Source of the DNA: Polynucleobacter aenigmaticus
GTDB taxonomy: Bacteria > Pseudomonadota > Gammaproteobacteria > Burkholderiales > Burkholderiaceae
NCBI RefSeq assembly: GCF_002206635.1
Contig: NZ_NGUO01000008.1
Coordinates: 62,001-126,000, forward strand
Reading direction: 5' to 3'
Length of the DNA: 64,000 bases
Shown here: positions 17,815-25,450 of the stretch, piece by piece
How positions within the stretch are numbered: the first letter of the stretch is position 1
Layout of the letters: each line of letters begins with the position of its first letter
Position numbers and translations under genes: made by a program
Notes under the pieces: model-generated
What the model was told of the DNA's origin: nothing
Databases searched by the model: none
What the model saw: the letters and a program-made list of their open reading frames with translations, nothing else

Positions 17815-20196
17815 TTAAAGCCAGCGCTGCAAAATTTCAATCAATGCGTTTGGATTAATAGGCTTCGCCATGAAATCATTCATGCCGACCTCAGCACAAT
17901 CAGCACGCTCTTCATCGCTTGCGCCAGCACTGATTGCAATAATAGGGAGGCTATCGTATTGCGCCGCTTCTCGTATTATCTTGGTTGCTTCTAGGCCATC
18001 CATCTCTGGCATTTGAGCATCCATCAAGACGGCATCATATTTATTGGAGGCAATAAGCTCTAATACCTCAAAGCCATTGACGGCGGTATCGACCTCGGCA
18101 CCCGCTCTTTTGAGAAACTCTTTGATTACCTGTAGATTTATACGGTTGTCTTCAGCTACGAGAATACGTTTACCAAGCAGTGTATTTTCTGTGGGGTTGG
18201 TAGTTGTTGTGATTTTTTTACTCTTTTGGGAGGATGGGGATTCATTCTCCGAGAGGGCCTTGCCTGGAATTTTGAAATTGAGCTCGAAACTTACGCAGGC
18301 TCCGCCTTGTGGATTATTCGCGATCCCTAGCTGACTACCCATGAGTGCAAGCAGTTGACTGCTGATAGTAAGCCCTAGGCCAATGCCTCCATGGCGGCGT
18401 GTAGGGGAGCCATCACCTTGATTAAATGCCAGTTTTAATTTATTGAGATCTTTGGGGCTAAAGCCCGAGCCTGAATCTTTAATCTCAAAACGAATGCGTG
18501 CAGAATTTTCGAGTAAGTTCACTGTAATGAGGTTAATGCTAACCTTGCCAGACGAAGTGAATTTAAGAGCATTACCCACTAGATTTAATAATATTTGTTT
18601 AATTCTGAGAGAATCACCAAGTAGTTTTTTTGGAATGTGTTGGTCAAGATTGATGCAAAGATCTAAATTCTTTTCTGTGAGACTAGGGAATAGAAGGTCG
18701 TAGATGTCACTGAGTAACTCTTGCGGATTTAATGGATTATTTTCAATTTGAACCGCATTGGATTCGAGTTTGGAAAAATCAAGAATATCATTCAAGATCC
18801 GGAGCAGTCCATTTGAGGCAGCTTCGATATTGGTAAGATAATCCCTCACTTCACTGCTCATGGGGTAGTTGAGAGCAAGCGTGGATAGCCCAATAATGCC
18901 GTTCATGGGTGTGCGAATTTCATGTGACATGTTCGCAATGAAGTCATTTTTGAGTTGGGAAAGCGCCTCAGATTTTAGTTTGGCTGTTTCGAGCACTAAT
19001 TCAGTGGCTTTACGCTTCTCAATATTTCTTTGAATGGATAGCCAGTGCGTTGTTTCTCCAGCACCATTCATGATGGGGGATATATCTAATTCAGTCCAAA
19101 ATACTTCACCATTTTTACGATAATTGAGAACCTCTTCTCTTATGGCCTTTTTTAATTTAATGGCTAAGTTAATTCGGTCAAATGTAGCGGGGTTAGATTC
19201 AGGGCCTCTCAAAATCCTGAGAGATTTTCCGACCACCTCTTCTAATTGATATCCCGTTTCTTCTTCAAACGCCTGATTAACGTAGATGACCTCTAGTTTT
19301 TTATGTTCAGAGGTGGAAGGGTCTTTTGCGATCATGATGCAGTCATTGGCTCTTGACATGGCAAAGTTGAGCATATTTAATTCAGTCTGTTTTTTCGCAG
19401 TATCTGCTTCAGCTAATTTACGTTGAGTAATATCGCGCTGAATCGAGATCCAGTGAGTAACCCAGCCCAACTCATTTGCAACTGGTGTGATATCAATTTC
19501 ACACCAAAATTCTTCTCCATTTTTTTTGTAATAAAGTATCTCTTCTCGAATGGGCTGCCATGTTTTTAGGGCAGTGCGCACACGATGCATGGTTGTGGGG
19601 TCTGATTTTGATCCTTGTAATAAGCGGGGCGTAAGTCCAATCACCTCTTGAGCGCTATATCCAGTAACCCTACTAAAGGCTTCATTTACATAAACAATTC
19701 TGGGGCCTGGCAGACTAATCGGTTCCGCTTCGCAAACAATGACGAAGTCATTTGCACGAGCAAGCACCTTGCTTGCTAAATTCAGAGCTTCCTGTATCTT
19801 GGCCTGTTCAGAATGATTTTGAACAAAGCAAAATATTTGGCTATCTTTGTGACTATAAAATGCACTGATATTGATGGGGAATACAGATGTATTTTGATGG
19901 CAATGCTGATCTTCAAAGCGAGCGCTACCTAGGGACATAATTTGCCGCAAATAGGTGTCCCGTTTTTCAGGGGAACTTGATGCTTGCACATCTAAAATAT
20001 TCAGGTGTACTAATTCAGCCTCGGTAAATCCGAGCAGATCACAATAAATCTGATTTGCCTGAGTAAAATTCCCCTTCTCGTCAATCGCAAAAAAACCATT
20101 CGCTGATCCTTCTGTAATCAATTCAGTATTGGCTAATTCGGTAGAAGTAATGCATCCATCAGAATTATTTGAGGCGTTTTCAAGTATGGTATTCAT
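17815..20196 (-). CDS. Hybrid histidine kinase with three PAS domains and a receiver
   Basis: A 793-residue soluble protein: PAS1 (about 24-130), PAS2 (145-260), PAS3 (278-395), dimerisation/phospho-acceptor domain with His425 in MSHEIRTPMNG, HATPase domain (about 520-640), and a receiver with Asp726 (VLMDAQMPEMDG) and Lys778 (MAKPI). PAS2 and PAS3 resemble LOV domains (GLTPRLLQG, GKSLRILRG) but lack the flavin-reactive Cys of the GRNCRFLQG motif, so they are probably not LOV photoreceptors. The receiver can act as an intermediate in a phosphorelay. There is no Hpt domain, so an external one is needed. CGGAGA precedes the start. Confidence 0.93.
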   Translation of the reverse strand: MNTILENASNNSDGCITSTELANTELITEGSANGFFAIDEKGNFTQANQIYCDLLGFTEAELVHLNILDVQASSSPEKRDTYLRQIMSLGSARFEDQHCHQNTSVFPINISAFYSHKDSQIFCFVQNHSEQAKIQEALNLASKVLARANDFVIVCEAEPISLPGPRIVYVNEAFSRVTGYSAQEVIGLTPRLLQGSKSDPTTMHRVRTALKTWQPIREEILYYKKNGEEFWCEIDITPVANELGWVTHWISIQRDITQRKLAEADTAKKQTELNMLNFAMSRANDCIMIAKDPSTSEHKKLEVIYVNQAFEEETGYQLEEVVGKSLRILRGPESNPATFDRINLAIKLKKAIREEVLNYRKNGEVFWTELDISPIMNGAGETTHWLSIQRNIEKRKATELVLETAKLKSEALSQLKNDFIANMSHEIRTPMNGIIGLSTLALNYPMSSEVRDYLTNIEAASNGLLRILNDILDFSKLESNAVQIENNPLNPQELLSDIYDLLFPSLTEKNLDLCINLDQHIPKKLLGDSLRIKQILLNLVGNALKFTSSGKVSINLITVNLLENSARIRFEIKDSGSGFSPKDLNKLKLAFNQGDGSPTRRHGGIGLGLTISSQLLALMGSQLGIANNPQGGACVSFELNFKIPGKALSENESPSSQKSKKITTTTNPTENTLLGKRILVAEDNRINLQVIKEFLKRAGAEVDTAVNGFEVLELIASNKYDAVLMDAQMPEMDGLEATKIIREAAQYDSLPIIAISAGASDEERADCAEVGMNDFMAKPINPNALIEILQRWL

Positions 20197-20558
20197 GATT
20201 GAAGTCTCCGTAAACTTAGCGGGATTATAAGTTCATTGTACTCAGTAACAATATTCGTTATTGATTCTTAAGCTATTTTAATTTCAATTTGATTGAGGTC
20301 ATTTTTCATATTAGACAATTTTTAGCTGCTATTCATGCGTTTTAACTATCCTTGTCATCCTTCGTCTTACAAATTAAAAATCTTTTGTCCTACAAATCAA
20401 AAATTAGAGGTTAGATGTCGCTACAGATTTCTATAAATTAGCCGTTAATGGTTGTGTAAGGAGTTTTTGTAATGAGCAATTTTATTCAGGCGGATCTCGT
20501 TTGAATAATTTGACTTCAGGTTCAATGACTTTGATGTTTTAGATTATGGATAATCACT
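20197..20558. other. Intergenic regulatory stretch with a 23-bp-spaced direct repeat
   Basis: No gene is seen. Two copies of GTCYTACAAATYAAAAATY begin at 20364 and 20387, 23 bp apart, about two helical turns. They lie just upstream of a weak sigma-28-like sequence (20422-20448) and the start of the 119-residue protein gene. Their spacing suits side-by-side binding of an activator, but this is inference. Confidence 0.4.
20422..20448 (+). promoter_or_regulatory. Possible sigma-28 (FliA) promoter
   Basis: TACAGATT, 11 bases, GCCGTTAA compares with the consensus TAAAGTTT-N11-GCCGATAA at 13 of 16 positions with exact spacing. One mismatch falls in the important TAAA core. It would transcribe the 119-residue protein gene about 100 bp downstream. 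Confidence 0.35.
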
Positions 20559-20918
20559 ATGGAAATTAATTCGACAACCCCCTATGTACCCTTCACGATT
20601 GCTGAGAATATTCAGCAACGTCAAGAGTATTCCAGCGCATTATCAGCGGCTTTGAAAACGGGCAATCTAGGTGCTGCGCAAGAGGCAATTTTCGGGCTTA
20701 AAGGGGCGGGAGGCCTAAGCCCAGCTAGCTTATTTAGCAAAATTGAGCAGGCAATTAAGTCCGGCAATCTAGATGGCGCTAAAAATGTCCTTGATGAGTT
20801 ACAGGGCTTACGCAAGAACCTAGATCTACAGCCCTCCGAGTTAAGGGGTGAGCAAGTTCAAGAGCTTGAGCGCGGCCATTTTCCAGGGATAGGTGCCTTA
20901 GTGAGTACCAAGGCTTAG
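20559..20918 (+). CDS. Protein of unknown function with internal repeat
   Basis: A 119-residue soluble protein. Two similar helical repeats are visible: LKTGNLGAAQEAIFGLKG (about residues 31-48) and IKSGNLDGAKNVLDELQG (about 67-84). Both share the sequence K-x-G-N-L-x-x-A, reminiscent of short TPR- or HEAT-like helix pairs. There is no signal peptide or membrane segment. It is followed by an 11-G run and a terminator, so it is monocistronic. No family is recognised; its possible FliA promoter suggests a link to motility. Confidence 0.6.
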   Translation: MEINSTTPYVPFTIAENIQQRQEYSSALSAALKTGNLGAAQEAIFGLKGAGGLSPASLFSKIEQAIKSGNLDGAKNVLDELQGLRKNLDLQPSELRGEQVQELERGHFPGIGALVSTKA

Positions 20919-20928
20919 GGGGGGGGGG
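20918..20928 (+). repeat. Homopolymer run of 11 G
   Basis: Eleven consecutive G, the first being the last base of the TAG stop of the preceding gene. G-runs of this length slip easily in replication and often mark phase-variable sites, but here the run lies after the stop, so length changes would not alter the protein. Confidence 0.9.
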
Positions 20929-20997
20929 CTCAAACTAACACACAAAAATCAGATTGCATGGTGGTATTTGACTGCTTAAAGAATTAAGCTAAAAAAT

Positions 20998-21031
20998 GAG
21001 TTCTATTCGGGGAAATGAATAGAGCTCTTTT
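20998..21031 (+). terminator. Rho-independent terminator
   Basis: An 11-bp stem (GAGTTCTATTC / GAATAGAGCTC, one G-T pair) with an 8-base loop (GGGGAAAT) is followed by TTTT. It ends transcription of the 119-residue protein gene. Confidence 0.75.
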
Positions 21032-21166
21032 ATCTTACATTGCATTCATCCCAATGTATTTCTGGATCATCTTGCTAAATGAATAATGCAGTACTTATCT
21101 ACAGCCCCCATTTTTTCTTAGCTTTAGCAATTACTCAGGGAAATGTCACTCCAACTTTAATGGTGA

Positions 21167-22465
21167 GTGGTGATGCCCTCAATTTGCACTCAATGGAATG
21201 GTGGGCCAAAGGATCGGGTGCTTGATATAGTGGATGAAGAGATTTTCCTCGGGCGTCAGCCCATTCTTAATGCCAAGCGTGAGACTGTGGCATATGAAAT
21301 TCTTTTTCGCTCAAAAAATAGCCTTACTAGCGCGGATATTACAGATGATCTCGCATCCAGTACGCATGTGATTGTCAGCGCAATGAGCCACTTTGGTTTG
21401 GAGTCCGTCTTAGGTCAATGTGATGGCTTTATTAATGTCAACGCCGACCTACTCATGAGTGACGCGATGGAGTTGCTTCCACCGGAGCGCATTGTTTTGG
21501 AGCTCCTTGAGCATGTACAAATTAATCAAGCTTTAGTAGATCGTTGTAATGACTTAAAGAGTAGAGGCTTTCGTCTAGCCTTAGATGATTTCTCCTATCG
21601 ATCTGAATATGATGCCATCTTGCCTTTGGTGGACTTTATCAAGGTGGATCTGAGGGCTACTCCTTGTAAAGATGTTTTTTCGGTGCTCAGCCATATCCGC
21701 AGAACAACGTCAGCCATCTTCCTAGCCGAAAAAGTAGAAACCGAGGAAGAGTTCGAGGCCTGTAAAGACCATGGCTACACGCTCTTTCAGGGATATTTCT
21801 TTTCAAGACCCACCGTATTACGTAGTAAAAAACTGAACTCACAAAAACACAGTCTCATGCATATTATTGGCATCTTATTTGGTGATGCCAGCGTCAATGA
21901 TTTAGAGCCAATTTTTAAAGATAATCCTGAGCTTATTTTGGGTTTATTGAGGCTGGTTAATTCAGTCGGAATCGGTGGTGGGCGCTTGCATATTACGACT
22001 GTACGTCAGGCCTTAGTGATCCTTGGTCAAAAGCAATTGCTGCGTTGGATGCTGTTATTGGTTTATGCCGAACCGGGGTGTAGGGCAAATAGTGAGTTAA
22101 TCCAACGCGTGATTAATCGTGCCAGTTTTATGGAGTTGCTGACTCAGCATGCCCATTTTTTACATTCCGGATTAAGTGACCAAGCGCATATGGTGGGCAT
22201 GCTGTCATTGGCCCATACAGTGATACAGGACCCCCTTGAAGAGTTGCTCGATCAAATTGGTTTAGCCGATCACCTAAAAAGTGCTCTATTGCGCAAAGAG
22301 GGTGCGTTGTGGCAGGCCTTGCTATTGACTGAGGCTATTGAAGCCGCTGATTTTATTAAGGTAGATTCCGTCAGACACGGTTTGGGCTTGTCTGTACAGG
22401 ATATTACCGAGATTCAATTGCAGGCCATTTCAAGGGCAAATGAATTTAGTAGGCAACTTCCCTAG
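21167..22465 (+). CDS. EAL-HDOD signalling protein (YuxH/CdgJ-like)
   Basis: A 432-residue cytoplasmic protein with an EAL domain (about 22-210) and an HDOD domain (about 220-400). The EAL signature is replaced by YEILFRSK, and the FINVNADLL and LALDDFSY segments keep only part of the metal and substrate ligands (IKVDLR is present). Cyclic-di-GMP hydrolysis is therefore doubtful; several proteins of this architecture regulate motility without enzymatic activity. Start choice is uncertain: GTG 21167 or ATG 21173, neither with a clear ribosome binding site. It lies next to flagellar and regulatory genes, which fits a motility role. Confidence 0.88.
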   Translation: MVMPSICTQWNGGPKDRVLDIVDEEIFLGRQPILNAKRETVAYEILFRSKNSLTSADITDDLASSTHVIVSAMSHFGLESVLGQCDGFINVNADLLMSDAMELLPPERIVLELLEHVQINQALVDRCNDLKSRGFRLALDDFSYRSEYDAILPLVDFIKVDLRATPCKDVFSVLSHIRRTTSAIFLAEKVETEEEFEACKDHGYTLFQGYFFSRPTVLRSKKLNSQKHSLMHIIGILFGDASVNDLEPIFKDNPELILGLLRLVNSVGIGGGRLHITTVRQALVILGQKQLLRWMLLLVYAEPGCRANSELIQRVINRASFMELLTQHAHFLHSGLSDQAHMVGMLSLAHTVIQDPLEELLDQIGLADHLKSALLRKEGALWQALLLTEAIEAADFIKVDSVRHGLGLSVQDITEIQLQAISRANEFSRQLP

Positions 22466-22521
22466 GCTCCACTCAAAAGGGACGATTTTTTATATTTATA
22501 CGAAAAAAATCAACAAAAAAT

Positions 22522-22548
22522 TAAAGTTTTATATAAATTTGCCGAAAA
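22522..22548 (+). promoter_or_regulatory. Near-consensus sigma-28 (FliA) promoter
   Basis: TAAAGTTT, 11 bases, GCCGAAAA. Compared with the consensus TAAAGTTT-N11-GCCGATAA it has a perfect -35, perfect spacing and one mismatch in the -10 (15 of 16). Transcription should start about 75 bp before the 37-codon ORF at 22629. Confidence 0.82.
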
Positions 22549-22628
22549 AATCATTAAGAACATAGTTTTAGATGAAACGTAATGGCGAGATGCATCCTTT
22601 TATGAAAGTAAATTGAAGGGGAGTGGTC

Positions 22629-22742
22629 ATGAGTAAGGCAAAAGAGTGTTTTAAATCACTAATAGTTAAAATCATTTTTGGTGAAAATTTACGGCAGTGG
22701 CAATGCAAAGAATGGGTCTGTACCGCCCCCAAGGGGAATTAA
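22629..22742 (+). CDS. Candidate 37-residue small protein under FliA control
   Basis: ATG-to-TAA frame of 37 codons with the ribosome binding site AAGGGGAG seven bases upstream. The product starts MSKAKECFKSLIVKIIFGEN and has a central hydrophobic patch, three Cys (residues 7, 26 and 31) and two Trp, ending TAPKGN. It is too short for a membrane protein of known type and no family is recognised. The case for a real gene is the combination of a near-consensus sigma-28 promoter and a good ribosome binding site; without conservation data it could also be part of a regulatory leader RNA. Confidence 0.45.
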   Translation: MSKAKECFKSLIVKIIFGENLRQWQCKEWVCTAPKGN

Positions 22743-22935
22743 AGACTTATAGCATTGCTTTAATGTGCACCCTGCAAAGTGGAGCATGAGATGACCTAGA
22801 GGAAATTCTCCTTCTACTTTCTAGTATGATAGGAGGTTCACCCTTCGTCAGTTTGCGTGAAGCGTTGATTAATCGCGACTTTATCTCACTTTCGGCTATT
22901 TTTAGCCTGTGGAAGGAGGATATGGGAGCGTATTA

Positions 22936-23583
22936 ATGGCATTAATGAAACCAATACGCATTGCAGTAGCTGATGATCACGCTATTTTGAGGGATGGCCT
23001 TTGCCAAATCCTGATGACAAACCCTGGGATTGAAGTTATTGCTCAAGTAGAGACGGGGGCGGAGGCCATTAGGCTGGCTGAAGATCCTACTCTGGACTGC
23101 CTTCTTTTGGACATTAGCCTCCCTGATCGCAGTGGCATTGATGTGATTAAGGCGATTCGTCGTGACAATAAGAAGTTACCCATCTTAATCCTCTCTATGC
23201 ACCCTGAAGATCAGTATGCTATTCGGGCCTTAAAAGCGGGCGCCTCTGGATACGTTAATAAAGCGGCTTCAACAAAGGAGCTGTTAACTGCCATTCGACA
23301 GGTTGCGTCAAATATTAAATTCATTAGTCCTGTAGTGGCGGAGTTGTTAGCCGATCGCATTGGTGAGGTGGATCACGAGGAGCCACACACCCTTTTATCT
23401 GATCGTGAGTATCAGTTTCTAGTGAAGGTCGCCTCGGGTATGACGGTTACCGAGATTGCCGATGAAATGGCTTTATCCGTAAAGACGGTTAGCATGTATC
23501 GTACGCGCGCTTTAAAAAAGATGAATATGAAAACCAATGCGGAATTAACCCATTACGCCATAAAAAATAGTTTAGTCGGCTAA
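22936..23583 (+). CDS. NarL/FixJ-family response regulator
   Basis: A 215-residue regulator: receiver domain (residues 5-120) with acidic pocket DD13-14 and phospho-acceptor Asp59 (LLLDISLPDRSG), then a LuxR-type helix-turn-helix (about 150-210; LSDREYQFLVKVASGMTVTEIADEMALSVKTV, split here by the usual turn). It binds DNA as a dimer when phosphorylated. The ATG at 22936 is preferred because the stop of a four-codon upstream ORF overlaps it (TAATG); the ATG at 22945 is an alternative. No cognate kinase is adjacent; the soluble kinase at 16.9 kb is a candidate. The flagellar gene fliT follows on the same strand. Confidence 0.9.
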   Translation: MALMKPIRIAVADDHAILRDGLCQILMTNPGIEVIAQVETGAEAIRLAEDPTLDCLLLDISLPDRSGIDVIKAIRRDNKKLPILILSMHPEDQYAIRALKAGASGYVNKAASTKELLTAIRQVASNIKFISPVVAELLADRIGEVDHEEPHTLLSDREYQFLVKVASGMTVTEIADEMALSVKTVSMYRTRALKKMNMKTNAELTHYAIKNSLVG

Positions 23584-23759
23584 ATATCGCCACCTTGAGG
23601 GCTGGCTAAGTGCATTAACTGTGCCCCTGCGCGTAAGGCAATTCTCAGAGTTACATGGTTTTTCTTGGTTTTATATCTCCTTTGGCTGGGCATGAGATTG
23701 ACTAAGATACCTCTCTTCTGACATTCATTGCATTCACACCAATAGATAATTCATAAAAC

Positions 23760-24083
23760 GTGCACAACCAAGAAATGATCTCTCTTTATGAATCAATGGT
23801 GGAGATTAGTCGCCAAATGTTGGAAGCTGCACGTCGTCAGGATTGGGATGGTTTGGGTAGATTGGAGGTGTTATGTCAGGGCTATATCCATCAAATACCA
23901 GTGTATGACGAGCGTGCACCCCTAAGCCCCCAGGTACTCGAAAAAAAAGTGGCGATGCTAAAAAAAATTTTATCAAACGATAAAGAGATTCGGGAGTTGA
24001 TGGAGCCTTGGATGGCAAGACTTAATCAGATTATGGGTGCCAGAATTGCCGGAAGCTCTAAATCTGCAGATAAGGAAGGCTAG
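23760..24083 (+). CDS. fliT: FliT-like flagellar export chaperone
   Basis: A 107-residue helical protein. The N-terminal pattern (LYESMVEISRQMLEAARRQDWDGL) matches FliT, the cytoplasmic chaperone that binds the filament cap FliD and, in enterics, FlhDC. Sequence conservation in FliT is low, so position is part of the evidence: it lies directly before a fliK-like gene, an flhB-C-like gene and fliE, as in several betaproteobacteria. Start is either GTG 23760 or ATG 23775; neither has a strong ribosome binding site. Confidence 0.7.
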   Translation: MHNQEMISLYESMVEISRQMLEAARRQDWDGLGRLEVLCQGYIHQIPVYDERAPLSPQVLEKKVAMLKKILSNDKEIRELMEPWMARLNQIMGARIAGSSKSADKEG

Positions 24084-24105
24084 GTCTTTTTGATCTAAGG
24101 CATAC

Positions 24106-25050
24106 ATGATCAGTGGGCCATCAAAACTAGATCTCATTACTCCAGTGGATAGGGTTGCTCTCACCCAAGCTAGCAATCATGGGACACGTTTTATTGCTGG
24201 TACTCTTATCCTTGGCGAAGTCATTGCCCAATTAGATGAACATATGGTGGCTGTTCGCTTAGGTGGTGATATTTTCTCCATGAAATTGGGTAAGGACATG
24301 ACGCCTGGACAGATGCTTACTTTTAAGTATCTTAGTGCTGACCCTAGGCCGAGCTTTTTATTGTTAAAACAAGCCTCAGTAGGATCCCGGGTAGATCAGC
24401 AGGTGGACATAAGTACTGCAAGTGCTTTAATCAATCAATATCAACACGAATCTGACCTACATTTAACGTTAAACCATGCTACTGGGGTTGAAGTGATGCA
24501 TTCATATCTAGTGAACGCACCCAACAACCCCCTAGATACAGCGCAGGAGTTGAAAAATGCCATCTCCTTAAGTGGCTTGTTTTATGAATCCCACTTAGCA
24601 GATTTTGCTGAGGGCAAGCGCTCTGTCGATTTGATATTTCAAGAGCCGCAAAACCAGACTCAATTTGATGTCTCTCAGGGAGTGGCTAAGCAGTTAGATG
24701 TATTGGAGCGTCAGGCTTTACGGTGGAGCGGCTTGATTTGGCCTGGTCAGGTCATGGACTGGACTATTGCAGCAGATGAAGCCAGTAGGGAGGATTCGCA
24801 ATGGATTTCTACCCACTCTCAAGGATTGGCAGAAGATGTGGGCATCACAAGCACTGTAGAGTTAGATTTTCCAAGTCTTCATAAAGTGGTAGCCAGGTTT
24901 AATGTGCGTAATTCTATTTTGCGAATTCAGATTGAGGCGGCCGATCCAGATGTAGAGGCCTTATTAAAAGGCGAACTTAGAGTCTTAAATGATGCACTGA
25001 AAAATAGCGGTCAAAATCTAGAATCGCTTTCGGTGAGACCTTATGAGTGA
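24106..25050 (+). CDS. FliK-like hook-length-control-domain protein (second copy)
   Basis: A 314-residue protein. The C-terminal third (about 235-310; VELDFPSLHKVVARFNVRNS... then LRVLNDALKNSGQNLESLSV) resembles the FliK C-terminal domain, which contacts FlhB and switches export from hook to filament substrates. The N-terminal part is unlike the Gln/Pro-rich ruler of the main fliK in this window (32.4 kb). It overlaps the next gene by 8 bp. A role with the adjacent FlhB-C-like protein is inferred; the main hook-length ruler is probably the other fliK. Confidence 0.7.
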   Translation: MISGPSKLDLITPVDRVALTQASNHGTRFIAGTLILGEVIAQLDEHMVAVRLGGDIFSMKLGKDMTPGQMLTFKYLSADPRPSFLLLKQASVGSRVDQQVDISTASALINQYQHESDLHLTLNHATGVEVMHSYLVNAPNNPLDTAQELKNAISLSGLFYESHLADFAEGKRSVDLIFQEPQNQTQFDVSQGVAKQLDVLERQALRWSGLIWPGQVMDWTIAADEASREDSQWISTHSQGLAEDVGITSTVELDFPSLHKVVARFNVRNSILRIQIEAADPDVEALLKGELRVLNDALKNSGQNLESLSVRPYE

Positions 25051-25336
25051 ACCTAAATTTGTTCAGCAGGCGGTAGCATTGGCCTATGTGCAGGGGGAGT
25101 TTGCCCCTAAAGTGGTTGCGAGTGGACGCGGAGTTGTCGCTGAGCAAATTATTGCCAGGGCAAATGAACATCAAGTGTATGTGCACCAGTCCAAGGAGTT
25201 GGTTGGATTATTAATGCAAGTTGACCTAGATGATCACATTCCACCTGAGCTCTATACGGCGATTGCCGAAGTCTTGGCGTGGCTGTATCGTTTGGAGCAG
25301 GAAAAACTTGACATCCTCCCCTCCCTAAGACCCTGA
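25043..25336 (+). CDS. FlhB C-terminal-domain homologue, 3' end altered by an insertion element
   Basis: A 97-residue protein matching the cytoplasmic domain of FlhB/YscU (VALAYVQGEFAPKVVASGRG, then HQSKELVGLLMQVDLDDHIPPELYTAIAEVLAWLY), the family called FlhB2 or YlqH. The membrane part and the NPTH autocleavage motif are absent. The last nine residues (LDILPSLRP) are read from the end of the adjoining insertion element, so the original C-terminus was lost. The core fold looks complete, so function may survive. Confidence 0.85.
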   Translation: MSEPKFVQQAVALAYVQGEFAPKVVASGRGVVAEQIIARANEHQVYVHQSKELVGLLMQVDLDDHIPPELYTAIAEVLAWLYRLEQEKLDILPSLRP

Positions 25337-25450
25337 AGGTCTTCGCCAGCAATCTAAGTGCTAAAGCACGATATTACTGCGAAAGGGAAGGGGATTCCTA
25401 AAGCTAGACGCGAATGTCCTCGCGCAAGAATATTCCTGGCCGCATTGAGG
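25299..25450 (-). ncRNA. Putative omega (guide) RNA of the tnpB element
   Basis: In tnpB elements the guide RNA comes from the 3' end of tnpB and the adjoining right end, and its guide extends into flanking DNA. Here that region contains two short hairpins (GTGCT-AA-AGCAC near 25358-25369 and AAGACC/GGTCTT at 25327-25343). The guide would read into the flhB2-like gene. The extent is inferred from the family, not seen as a discrete signal. Confidence 0.35.

Larger units (their letters stand above)
22466..22935 (+). other. Leader region with sigma-28 promoter and small ORF
   Basis: About 470 bp between the EAL-HDOD gene and the NarL-type regulator. It holds a strong FliA-type promoter, a 37-codon ORF with a good ribosome binding site, and a four-codon ORF ending at the regulator start, all listed separately. 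No terminator was seen between the small ORF and the regulator, so one FliA-dependent transcript could include both. Confidence 0.6.

Noticed and set aside
17815-20196. LOV blue-light receptor kinase
   Set aside because: The flavin-binding Cys is replaced in both LOV-like domains, so photochemistry of the LOV type is not supported.
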